Shown in pieces: positions 1 through 5,878 of a stretch of DNA of 48,672 bases. The notes beneath the pieces are model-generated. The model had not been told where the DNA came from. It ran no database searches and worked only from the letters and a program-made list of their open reading frames with translations. The stretch covers positions 1 through 48,672 of the IMG/VR virus record IMGVR_UViG_3300046777_002049. The stretch is one strand, 5' to 3'. This stretch comes from a virus. The position numbers were made by a program, and so were the translations under genes. Every line of letters begins with the position of its first letter. The stretch's first letter is position 1.

Positions 1-159
1 AGCCAGGAGCGCGTCAACGGCTTTCCGATGGCAGTCCGCACCAGTAAGGTCGTAAGGGTAGGGGATGGTGATGGAACCCCGCTCGCAGTAGGCTTTGATC
101 CGGCTGCCCTTGGTGTTAGTGGCGGGGATGTATTTTGAGAGTATGGCTTGGTAGATCAT
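1..159 (-). CDS. Small conserved hypothetical protein, 3' end cut off by window edge
   Basis: Minus-strand reading frame starting with ATG at 159 (MIYQAILSKYIPATNTKG) and running off the left edge without a stop. The 53 visible codons match the first 53 residues of the complete 84-residue gene at 47585-47839, so this is the left copy of that gene. It sits downstream of the 104-residue gene at 231-545, separated by a repeated intergenic element. No known domain is recognised. The sequence is polar with scattered tyrosines and one Cys-His pair, and no membrane segment is seen. Confidence 0.6.
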   Translation of the reverse strand, partial: MIYQAILSKYIPATNTKGSRIKAYCERGSITIPYPYDLTGADCHRKAVDALLA

Positions 160-186
160 TTTGAGTGTGTGTGGTGGGCTGAATTA

Positions 187-235
187 CCCATTCAACCCCC
201 GAGACAGGCCCGGAGGCTGTTGTGGGGGATTCAAC
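187..235. repeat. Intergenic element A, copy 1
   Basis: CCCATTCAACCCCC at 187-200 followed after about 20 bases by GCTGTTGTGGGGGATTCAAC. The C5 and G5 runs can pair to form a hairpin. The element lies between the stop of the gene at 231-545 and the start of the gene at 159. Similar copies lie at 46606, 47060 and 47867. Confidence 0.7.
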
Positions 236-545
236 GGGACAGCTCAGCGGCTATCCGGTGAAGATAGGATGAGGCGCTGTTAAACGTCCGCGACAGGCGT
301 TCCTCATGCTCACGGATCCGGAGTTGCGCTTGAGATTCCATCTCGGAGATGCGCCTACGGTTGTCCTCAAGCTCCTCAGCTCGCACGGCACGGGACTGTG
401 AATAGGAGGACATGGGAGGGATGTCGGAGCGTATGTCCGACTCAATCCACGGGAGTTGGTCTTCAAGCCATGGCCCGAGATAGGAGTTGCGGCCGAGGCG
501 TGCGATTGTGTCGCGGAGGATGGAGAGTTCAGCTTCTTTGGTCAT
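231..545 (-). CDS. Hypothetical protein, variable C-terminal half (left copy)
   Basis: 104 residues, ATG at 545, beginning MTKEAELSILRDTIARLGRN. The N-terminal half (about residues 1-50, with the motif YLGPWLEDQLPWIESD) is nearly identical to the paralogue or allele at 47911-48225. The C-terminal half, a charged helix rich in Glu and Arg that is probably a coiled coil, is strongly diverged although the length is the same. The gene is followed by intergenic element A and the small gene at 1-159. No catalytic motif is seen and the function is unknown. The conserved head with a variable helical tail suggests a protein under diversifying pressure, which is inference. Confidence 0.65.
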   Translation of the reverse strand: MTKEAELSILRDTIARLGRNSYLGPWLEDQLPWIESDIRSDIPPMSSYSQSRAVRAEELEDNRRRISEMESQAQLRIREHEERLSRTFNSASSYLHRIAAELSR

Positions 546-564
546 TTTGTGTGAGGGTTGAGGG

Positions 565-1197
565 TTACTTTGAACGGATGGAACGGAGAAAACCGGCGAG
601 CGTGTCGCGGGTGCAATTGTCCACGGCGTGAGCGTATTCGATTGAGACCCCACTGGATTCCGGGACGAAAAAGCACCCGGAGGGAATGAGGCTTTCGAAG
701 AATTCCCTCAATTGATCCTCGCTCGCATCTTGCAAAGCGTAGGACGTGGAGTCGGCGAGCTGAAACTGGCGCGATAACTCCCGGATGAACTCGCGGCAAC
801 CGTAGGAGCCCCAGCTGTCGGCATATTCTTCCCATTCCATCCGAGATTGGGACTCCTCATCGAGCACCGGATAGGACTCGAGAGAGGCTGCAAGCTCGTC
901 GGCGACACGGAGCGCCTCCGAATTGGATTCGTGGATTGCAACCCATTCAACCCAGCCCACTGCCCAGTGTGACTCGAGGACGATTTTCGGGGATTGGATG
1001 TCGTCGGAGTCAACGTCGGCACGGAGCGGGGAAAGGTCCGCCCATTGCGCTTTCCAATTAGACTCGGTGAGGATGTCGGAGTCGCGATGGCGGCTGACAG
1101 GGGCGACATAGTACCCATCCCAGTGGGCACCGGAATAGTTGGAGCGGAGAACCCAGCGGGAGAGGTTCTGAGGGGTGTAGGTATCGGTAGTGGTCAT
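565..1197 (-). CDS. Conserved hypothetical protein with GWVEW / YPVLDEE motifs
   Basis: 210 residues, ATG at 1197. The centre carries an acidic, Trp- and Tyr-rich stretch (HWAVGWVEWVAIHE, then SYPVLDEESQSRMEWEEYAD) of a type I have seen in hypothetical proteins of phages and plasmids. The C-terminus ends in DTLAGFLRSIRSK. A truncated copy lies at 48239-48672. The two differ mainly between about residues 145 and 165 (FQLADSTSYALQDASEDQL against FNLSEATCYVLEDAGEDEV). No membrane segment or catalytic motif is visible. It heads the minus-strand accessory arm with the 28-residue gene upstream. Function unknown. Confidence 0.7.
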   Translation of the reverse strand: MTTTDTYTPQNLSRWVLRSNYSGAHWDGYYVAPVSRHRDSDILTESNWKAQWADLSPLRADVDSDDIQSPKIVLESHWAVGWVEWVAIHESNSEALRVADELAASLESYPVLDEESQSRMEWEEYADSWGSYGCREFIRELSRQFQLADSTSYALQDASEDQLREFFESLIPSGCFFVPESSGVSIEYAHAVDNCTRDTLAGFLRSIRSK

Positions 1198-1209
1198 GGA
1201 GTGTGAGGA

Positions 1210-1296
1210 TTAGAGCAGGATGAGGATTAGGACGAACAGGACTAGGAACAGGGCGAGGCCGATGAGATCGAGAACAGAGTTGAACCAGGGACGCAT
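1210..1296 (-). CDS. 28-residue single-membrane-segment microprotein
   Basis: ATG at 1296, TAA at 1210-1212. The peptide begins MRPWFNSVLDL and continues as an uninterrupted run of Leu, Val, Ile, Phe and Ala to its C-terminus, long enough for one transmembrane helix. It lies 12 bases upstream of the accessory gene starting at 1197, in the same direction, and is the first gene of the minus-strand arm next to the palindrome-rich spacer. There is no clear Shine-Dalgarno sequence. Very short hydrophobic phage proteins often act on host membrane proteins or in lysis, but nothing here shows which. Confidence 0.5.
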   Translation of the reverse strand: MRPWFNSVLDLIGLALFLVLFVLILILL

Positions 1297-1495
1297 AGTG
1301 TGAGCGGAACCGGAGACCGTCCGGACGGATCGATCGGATATCCCGTCGACGTCATGACGATTGCATGAGGGGGCATAGATGGTCAACGGATATTTTTCAC
1401 AGGGGAGAGCACAGGTTGACGGAAAGCCCGTAAACAGGGCCTAGGACAACAGATTTTTTTCTTGCGATCACGGCTGTGAACGAGACCGTTGACGG
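1297..1495. promoter_or_regulatory. Divergent spacer with a cluster of perfect palindromes
   Basis: This 199-bp gene-free spacer separates the minus-strand arm from the plus-strand terminase gene. It holds CCGTCCGGACGG (1317-1328), GATCGATC (1328-1335), GGATATCC (1336-1343), CGTCGACG (1344-1351) and CGTCATGACG (1350-1359), almost end to end. The right half holds three GTTGAC/GTCAAC sites. It is a plausible place for divergent promoters, operators or a terminase recognition (pac) site, because it abuts the small-terminase candidate. Confidence 0.45.
1416..1446 (+). promoter_or_regulatory. Possible promoter upstream of the small-terminase candidate
   Basis: TTGACG at 1416-1421 and CTAGGA at 1441-1446, spaced 19 bases. 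The same layout (TTGACG, 17-18 bases, CTAG) recurs at 2551 and 13392, each ahead of a plus-strand gene. The -35 match is good. The -10 match to TATAAT is poor, so this rests on recurrence. Confidence 0.25.
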
Positions 1496-2122
1496 ATGAG
1501 AACGGAGGAGATGCAACAGAGTATTGACGCGGCAGCGACGGAGGCAAAGGAAGAGAAACAGGAGAAGGGGAAACGGGAGAGAAGAGCGAAAGGGAGCATT
1601 GATTGGGGGCCTATCCGGAAGGCGTGGAATGGCGGGCTATCTGTCGCGGAGATCTGCGAGCGATATAACATCAGCGATTCCACTATCTACTCCCAAGCGA
1701 AACGCTATCGCTGGCCGCGTCGCGAGATCATTCCCGGCGGGAGAAACGCTCCAATTGAGGCCCCAGCGATTGCGGCAAAGGCTACGGAAAAGGCCATAGA
1801 ACAAAGCGTTGCCCAGCAAATACCAGCAATCAACGCAGTCGTCCGGGAGAAACTGTCACGGTGGTTTGAAAAGGTATTGGCGACATCGGATAAATTGCAC
1901 GCTCAGGTTGACGCACTATCGGACGGAAGGCTCGAGGTTGAGGAGATAAAGAGTTTGGCTAGTAGCCTCGAGACGATTGACAGGGTTTCCCGCCGCACAT
2001 TCGGCCTAGACAGTCCGTCCGGTTCTCCCGTCTCGGTGTTCTCGGTCGCGGCGCCCACCATCTCGTGCCCGGTGATTGACGTTGAAACGATCCCGGAAGC
2101 AACGCCTTCCACCCCCAGCTGA
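1496..2122 (+). CDS. terS: Terminase small subunit candidate (HTH DNA-binding protein)
   Basis: 208 residues from ATG 1496; an in-frame ATG at 1511 is an alternative and neither has a well-spaced ribosome site. The first 35 residues are Glu/Lys/Arg-rich. Residues about 40-80 (IDWGPIRKAWNGGLSVAEIC, then ERYNISDSTIYSQAKRYRWPR) form a helix-turn-helix of the kind that opens many phage small terminases, which recognise the packaging site and hand DNA to the large subunit. Residues 90-165 are helical (oligomerisation region) and the tail is Pro/Ser/Thr-rich. The large subunit lies at 8790, unusually far away, so a transcriptional regulator with a similar HTH cannot be excluded. Confidence 0.6.
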   Translation: MRTEEMQQSIDAAATEAKEEKQEKGKRERRAKGSIDWGPIRKAWNGGLSVAEICERYNISDSTIYSQAKRYRWPRREIIPGGRNAPIEAPAIAAKATEKAIEQSVAQQIPAINAVVREKLSRWFEKVLATSDKLHAQVDALSDGRLEVEEIKSLASSLETIDRVSRRTFGLDSPSGSPVSVFSVAAPTISCPVIDVETIPEATPSTPS

Positions 2123-2162
2123 GCAGTGCACAATCGATATTATGTTCAATCGGTGACACTGC
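2123..2162 (+). other. Hairpin directly after the terminase small-subunit stop
   Basis: GCAGTGCAC (2123-2131) pairs with GTG-A-CACTGC (2153-2162), nine base pairs with one bulged A and a 21-base loop. There is no T-tract after it, so it is not a standard terminator. It may be an RNA processing or protein-binding site. Confidence 0.4.
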
Positions 2163-2284
2163 GACAATTATTACAGGGGAGCGAGGCTATTAATTTCCGC
2201 GGCGGGCCGGGCTAAGAATCATTTTTTTCGGGCGAGGCTGAGAAATGCCTGGCGGGGCCCCTTTTCGCGGGGGTGACTGTACCG

Positions 2285-2588
2285 GGTACCCCTCTCAAAA
2301 ATTTTCCCCCCTTCAAAAGCCTTCCCCTTGCAGCTGCTCCCGTCACCTACCCTTTGCAGCCATTCCTCTCAGCCTGCTCTTGTCATCTCCTCTTTGCGCC
2401 TCTCCTCCAAGCCTTCGCTTCTAGCCTGCTCCTTTAGCCTTGCCTCTCAGCCTCCTCCTCTCAGCCTCCTCCTAGCCTCTCTCCTCTCTCTTTCTCCCTA
2501 TGTGCCTTTGCCTCCGTCTAGCTCCTGTCAACACTCTGATGCATTGACCCTTGACGCCCCTCCCAGCTCTCCCCTAGCCTCTGCCGCA
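2285..2588. repeat. Pyrimidine-rich tract with degenerate 13-bp repeats
   Basis: Part of the gene-free stretch 2123-2588. The top strand is strongly C/T-biased for about 300 bases. Between 2410 and 2473 it resolves into degenerate units starting with AGCCT at 2410, 2423, 2436, 2449, 2463 and 2474 (spacing 11-14). The open frame through it encodes only low-complexity Ser/Leu/Pro sequence and is not believed to be a gene. Such purine/pyrimidine asymmetry can form triplex DNA or R-loops. Confidence 0.65.
2551..2579 (+). promoter_or_regulatory. Possible promoter before the gene at 2589
   Basis: TTGACG at 2551-2556, a 17-base spacer and CTAGCC at 2574-2579, nine bases before the ATG at 2589. It shares the TTGACG-N-CTAG layout of sites at 1416 and 13392. 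Its closeness to the ATG would give a very short or leaderless transcript. Confidence 0.2.
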
Positions 2589-2837
2589 ATGAATGCGTTG
2601 ACACCGCTCCTAGAGAGCTTCCTCGACAGCGTCTACCCCGACATCAACCCTGAAGCCCGCCACGCCATGGAGCGTGCGTTCTACGTTGGGGCCGCCGCCT
2701 TGATCCAGGCTCAGCAAGATTCCATTGACGAGGCCTCGCCGGAGAAATCGAAGGAGGCTCTCAACGATCTGATCCGGGAGGTGCAGCGCGCCATCACCCG
2801 CCTCACAACCGACTACGGCGATCCCTCGCTCAACTGA
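2589..2837 (+). CDS. Small helical hypothetical protein
   Basis: 82 residues from ATG 2589. The frame stays open upstream but only through pyrimidine-tract low-complexity sequence, so the first ATG after the tract is preferred. The sequence contains PEARHAMERAFYVGAAALIQ followed by a Glu/Lys-rich helix. The motif of an aromatic residue before G-A-A-A recurs in small phage proteins of unknown role. The stop overlaps the start of the acetyltransferase at 2837, so the two are translationally coupled. Confidence 0.55.
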   Translation: MNALTPLLESFLDSVYPDINPEARHAMERAFYVGAAALIQAQQDSIDEASPEKSKEALNDLIREVQRAITRLTTDYGDPSLN

Positions 2838-3187
2838 TGATCACCGCCCTCCACATCTTCGACCACAAGACCCTCTTTTCGGTCACCCGCTACGACGGTG
2901 ATGAGATTGTGGCCGGGCTGATCATGACGGAGACCGACCACTGGATCAGGCTCACCTCCGTCTACGTTGCGCCCACCTACCGCTCTCAGGGTCATGGCCG
3001 GGCCCTCGTCCAGGAGGCTCTCTCCTACAAGCCCTCCAAGAAGGTCTACATCGAGATCGACTCCTTCTCGGATCAGACCGAACACGACGGCCTGAAAGAC
3101 GCTCAATTGAAGATTTTCTACGGATCGCTCGGTTTCAAGCCGGTGGAACCGCATCCGTTTGCCTACGTTCTAGAGGCAAGAGTTTAG
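2837..3187 (+). CDS. GNAT-family N-acetyltransferase
   Basis: 116 residues. GNAT enzymes transfer an acetyl group from acetyl-CoA to an amine on a protein or small molecule. The acetyl-CoA pyrophosphate-binding loop is visible as YRSQGHGRALVQEA (about residues 55-69), preceded by the strand LTSVYVAPT. The C-terminal signature LKIFYGSLGFKPVEP is typical of motif B. The length is at the short end for the family, with a compact N-terminus. ATG 2837 overlaps the preceding stop. Two terminator hairpins follow. The substrate cannot be read from sequence; modification of a host protein or of a phage DNA-associated amine are both possible. Confidence 0.85.
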   Translation: MITALHIFDHKTLFSVTRYDGDEIVAGLIMTETDHWIRLTSVYVAPTYRSQGHGRALVQEALSYKPSKKVYIEIDSFSDQTEHDGLKDAQLKIFYGSLGFKPVEPHPFAYVLEARV

Positions 3188-3206
3188 GCCACTGAGTGGT
3201 GGCCGT

Positions 3207-3270
3207 GCCAGCTGACCAATCCTGTGGTGGGCCTGAACAGTAACGGGCTCCAACGGTCAGCTGGCTTTTT
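3207..3270 (+). terminator. Rho-independent terminator after the acetyltransferase
   Basis: GCCAGCTGACC (3207-3217) pairs perfectly with GGTCAGCTGGC (3255-3265), followed by TTTTT (3266-3270). The 37-base loop is unusually long. Confidence 0.7.
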
Positions 3271-3287
3271 AATTTCCCATCATGGTA

Positions 3288-3308
3288 CCAGCGGTCAGCT
3301 GGCTTTTT
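3288..3308 (+). terminator. Second, compact terminator sharing the same arm
   Basis: CCAGC (3288-3292), loop GGTCA, GCTGG (3298-3302), then C and TTTTT. The 11-base arm GGTCAGCTGGC plus T-run of the first terminator is repeated exactly at 3293-3308, so the 5' arm at 3207 could pair with either copy. Confidence 0.6.
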
Positions 3309-3337
3309 CTTTCAACAGGGGGTGCGAAAGACGCGGC

Positions 3338-3727
3338 TTAGGCCGACTGCCCCACGGCTGCACTGTCTGACGCTTGGATTGGAGCTTCTTGAGGCGCGTG
3401 ATCTCGGCCTCGATCTGATCGAGTTTCTCGTTCATTGCGGGCGCCCTTCTTAGCAGACGGAAGAGCCTTCCCATAGACTTTTCTGAGGATACTGATCCTT
3501 TGACGGCTCAGTCCATGGATCCTAGCCAGCTCGATGTTCTTGAGGGACCAATCCCAGGTGGAACGGTCCTTCCTCTGCGTCCCGCGCTTTCCGTTGGACT
3601 CCAGGCCCAGGGTCTTGCGTACCCGCCACACCGTTGAAGCACTGACACCAAGCTGTTTACCCAACGCTGTCGTCGTCAGATGTGGGCTTGCCTCAATGAC
3701 TTGCTGATGATTTTTCAACGTACTCAC
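3338..3727 (-). CDS. HTH transcriptional regulator (divergent from the SSB operon)
   Basis: 129 residues, GTG start at 3727. Residues about 15-42 (HLTTTALGKQLGVSASTVWR and following) form a clear helix-turn-helix. A second helix-turn-helix-like stretch is LARIHGLSRQRISILRKVYG (about 68-87). The C-terminus is basic, then Ala/Gln/Ser-rich and probably disordered. It is transcribed away from the DNA-metabolism operon at 3805. A perfect 8-bp inverted repeat spans its start codon, pointing to autoregulation and control of the divergent promoter. The two-HTH layout is also seen in recombinase-like proteins, but no catalytic domain is present. Confidence 0.7.
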   Translation of the reverse strand: MSTLKNHQQVIEASPHLTTTALGKQLGVSASTVWRVRKTLGLESNGKRGTQRKDRSTWDWSLKNIELARIHGLSRQRISILRKVYGKALPSAKKGARNERETRSDRGRDHAPQEAPIQASDSAAVGQSA

Positions 3728-3741
3728 GCTGCTTTGAAAAA
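3711..3741. promoter_or_regulatory. Candidate operator spanning the regulator start codon
   Basis: TTTTTCAA (3711-3718) and TTGAAAAA (3734-3741) form a perfect 8-bp inverted repeat, 15 bases apart, centred on the GTG start of the regulator and ending six bases before the -35 of the divergent promoter. Confidence 0.45.
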
Positions 3742-3747
3742 TGAGTG

Positions 3748-3776
3748 TTGACAGTCCAGAGTCAAGTCAATAGCTT
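3748..3776 (+). promoter_or_regulatory. Promoter of the DNA-metabolism operon
   Basis: Consensus -35 TTGACA (3748-3753), 17-base spacer, TAGCTT (3771-3776) as -10, about 28 bases before the SSB-like start. This is the best-matching promoter seen in the window. Confidence 0.5.
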
Positions 3777-3804
3777 CGTCGCACCTCCAAACAAGGAGTC
3801 TACT

Positions 3805-4536
3805 ATGAGTCGATCAAATCCCACAGAAACAAAGAAGAATCCGTCCGTTCGCTGGTTCGAGTGGAGCGGTAAACTCGGTGAGTTCTCTCACTACGACAAG
3901 GAATCCAAGAGCAAGGTGGCTGTCCCGCTTCCCTTCCAGTTCGTCCTCCTCGATGAGCTATCTACGATCAAGGGTTGGCACGATGCCTCCGAGTCTGGAA
4001 TCTCCTCGAACGAGGTGCGGAACATGCGCCTGGAGCCGCTCGTTGTCCGTTCCTTCAAGGGCGGTGAGTTGGCCAATGGTCTGTACGCTGCCATCAAGGA
4101 CCGTGTTGCTGCTTCCGGTGGTCACTATGTGGCCAACCTCTACATCGGAGCCAAGATCGGATCCTCGCTTCAGATCGCCTCCATCCAACTCGGAGGTGCT
4201 GCACTGAGTGCGTGGTTTGAGTTCCGTAAGGCCTCTGGTGACGACCTGTACAAGAAGGCCATCACAGTCGCGTCCTTCAAGGAGGGTAAGAAGGGTAGTG
4301 TCGTCTTCAAGGTGCCTCAGTTCAAGCTGGTGGATCTGACCCCAGCCACCAACGAAGCGGCGGTTGAATTAGACAGGAAGCTTCAGCTGTATCTCGACGA
4401 CTACTTTAGGAGCAGCAAGGTTGACTCTCCAGCACCTGTTGTGGTGGAGTCTGTCGAGCCTTCGGTTGGAGAGTCGTTTGAGACGGCGGCTCCGGTTAAG
4501 CCGGTGGAAGATCCAGACGATTCCGTTCCATTCTAA
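3805..4536 (+). CDS. Single-stranded DNA-binding-like protein with acidic SSB-type tail
   Basis: 243 residues. ATG 3805 is chosen because AAGGAG (3793-3798) sits six bases upstream; an upstream in-frame start would add 20 unconvincing residues. The body contains WFEWSGKLGEFSHYDKE and VPLPFQFVLLDELSTIKGWH, then repeated beta-like segments, consistent with an OB-type fold though not a textbook SSB. The last residues, DPDDSVPF, match the acidic tip of bacterial SSBs (DDDIPF), which recruits replication and repair enzymes. First gene of an operon of nucleases and a resolvase. Assignment rests on tail and context; an unrelated phage DNA-binding protein is the main alternative. Confidence 0.6.
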   Translation: MSRSNPTETKKNPSVRWFEWSGKLGEFSHYDKESKSKVAVPLPFQFVLLDELSTIKGWHDASESGISSNEVRNMRLEPLVVRSFKGGELANGLYAAIKDRVAASGGHYVANLYIGAKIGSSLQIASIQLGGAALSAWFEFRKASGDDLYKKAITVASFKEGKKGSVVFKVPQFKLVDLTPATNEAAVELDRKLQLYLDDYFRSSKVDSPAPVVVESVEPSVGESFETAAPVKPVEDPDDSVPF

Positions 4537-4581
4537 AACGAAAGGTGTTGCAAATCGTTTTAGATGCATTATCATTCCTCC

Positions 4582-5160
4582 ATGCGTAAACGATGGACTG
4601 AAGAGGATGTGGTTTCAGAACTGGCCACAATCTGTTCTGGAATTGGAAGGATGGTGACCGTCAAAGATCTCAGAGAACTGGGAAGGAATGATCTTGCTTG
4701 TCAGATCTCGAAAAAAGGCGGATTCGAGTTTTTTACCAAGAAGCTCGGGTATGACATGACTGAATCCGACTCCCATTTTGGATGGGAAGGGGAAGCGGCT
4801 GTCGCCAAAAAACTGACAGATCTGGGCTATCAAGTCACAAGGATGCCTGGAAAGCGCGATCCTTTCGACATGATCATTAACCGGGTGGTACGGGTTGATG
4901 TGAAAACAGCCTGTTATGCCGATTATGGCTACTGTACTGGTTGGTTTTACAGGCTTGGCAAGGTTTGCCCTGCTGACGTTGTTGTGCTGTATCAGTTTGA
5001 TACAGGAGACATGCATTTGGTTCCGTGGGTGGCATGCCCTGTGGGCAACATCACGATAACCAAAACCGGTAAGACATATGAGCCTTACAAAAATAAGTTC
5101 AGCATCATAGATCAAGTCGTTGATGCCTTTCCTTGGAAGAATATTTCGGATGTTGGTTAG
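4582..5160 (+). CDS. PD-(D/E)XK nuclease-like protein
   Basis: 192 residues from ATG 4582; an in-frame ATG at 4564 would add six residues and neither has a ribosome site. The N-terminal ~55 residues form a helical module ending NDLACQISKKGGFEFFTKKL, which looks DNA-binding. The catalytic core reads GWEGEAAVAKKL (Glu), KRDPFDMII (Asp about 96) and VRVDVKTA (Asp106, Lys108), the order expected for a PD-(D/E)XK restriction- or resolvase-like fold. It lies between the SSB-like gene and an exonuclease, so a role in DNA repair, recombination or host DNA degradation is likely. Which DNA structure it cuts is unknown. Confidence 0.65.
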   Translation: MRKRWTEEDVVSELATICSGIGRMVTVKDLRELGRNDLACQISKKGGFEFFTKKLGYDMTESDSHFGWEGEAAVAKKLTDLGYQVTRMPGKRDPFDMIINRVVRVDVKTACYADYGYCTGWFYRLGKVCPADVVVLYQFDTGDMHLVPWVACPVGNITITKTGKTYEPYKNKFSIIDQVVDAFPWKNISDVG

Positions 5161-5168
5161 GTACTTGT

Positions 5169-5221
5169 GTGAGTAGTGGAGAAACCCTGCGAAAGCTCAC
5201 GGCCCCTGGGTCAAGGGGGCC
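5169..5221 (+). promoter_or_regulatory. Two tandem hairpins in the exonuclease leader
   Basis: GTGAG (5169-5173) pairs with CTCAC (5196-5200), and GGCCCC (5201-5206) with GGGGCC (5216-5221). The second ends nine bases before the ATG at 5231, where no Shine-Dalgarno sequence is visible. No T-tract follows, so translation control or RNA processing is likelier than termination. Confidence 0.35.
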
Positions 5222-5230
5222 AAACCTCAA

Positions 5231-5878
5231 ATGAACAAAGGCTTTCTGATTTTCGACATTGAGACTCGTCCGCTCGATTTGGACTACATCAAGAAGAAGG
5301 GCATCCTCCCTTCCTTCAAGGCTCCGTCCAACTACAAGGATCCTGACAAGATCGCTGCCAAAGAGGCTGAGCATGAGACTGAAGTCATGAGTAAGGCTGC
5401 CCTCGACGCCACGCTCTCTGAGGTCTGCGCCATCGGCTACATGGACAGCGATGACGACGAAGTGGAGTGCGATACCCGCGATGAGGTCTCCATGCTGACC
5501 AAGTTCTGGGACAAGGTCCGCTACCAGATCAACTCCTACGGCAAGATCATCGGCTTTAACATCGTTGGCTTTGACCTGCCCTACCTGATCCGGCGTTCCT
5601 GGATCCACTCAGTGCCGATCTGCGAAGGCATCAAGAGAGGACGTTACTTCAACGACGCTCACGTCCTTGATCTCGCCGAGATCTGGCGTCTTGGGGAGAA
5701 AACGACCTTCATTTCGCTGGACCGTTTGAGCCGCGTTCTGGGTACCGGCGAAAAGAGCGGCAGTGGAAAGGACTTTGCTGCTCTCCTCTCGACTGATAGA
5801 GAAGCTGCACTGAAGTATCTGGCTAACGATCTGGAGCTTACAGCCAGGCTGGCCAAGAGACTCGGTGCCATCCAATGA
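5231..5878 (+). CDS. DEDDy-type 3'-5' exonuclease (PolB proofreading-like)
   Basis: 215 residues. The three exonuclease motifs are present in order: ExoI FDIET (Asp9, Glu11), ExoII NIVGFDLPYLI (Asp115) and ExoIII YLANDLELT (Tyr196, Asp200). Tyr four residues before the last Asp makes it DEDDy. It resembles free-standing predicted 3'-5' exonucleases related to family-B polymerase proofreading domains; no polymerase domain is attached or encoded elsewhere in the window. It should remove nucleotides from 3' ends of DNA with two metal ions. The stop overlaps the next ATG by four bases. Confidence 0.8.
   Translation: MNKGFLIFDIETRPLDLDYIKKKGILPSFKAPSNYKDPDKIAAKEAEHETEVMSKAALDATLSEVCAIGYMDSDDDEVECDTRDEVSMLTKFWDKVRYQINSYGKIIGFNIVGFDLPYLIRRSWIHSVPICEGIKRGRYFNDAHVLDLAEIWRLGEKTTFISLDRLSRVLGTGEKSGSGKDFAALLSTDREAALKYLANDLELTARLAKRLGAIQ

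Larger units (their letters stand above)
1..998. repeat. Left copy of imperfect terminal direct repeat
   Basis: Positions 1-998 align with 47681-48672. Bases 1-235 differ at only about two positions. Bases roughly 236-415 and parts of 545-790 are clearly diverged, and the rest is again nearly identical. The repeat holds the end of one small gene, a complete 104-residue gene and most of the next gene, all on the minus strand. It can be read as an overlap of a circular genome assembled from two haplotypes, or as a true diverged tandem duplication. The window alone does not decide. Confidence 0.85.

Noticed and set aside
2328-2588. N-terminal extension of the small gene at 2589 through the pyrimidine tract
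   Set aside because: It would encode only Ser/Leu/Pro low complexity produced by the C/T-rich DNA repeat; the ATG after the tract begins normal protein-like sequence.
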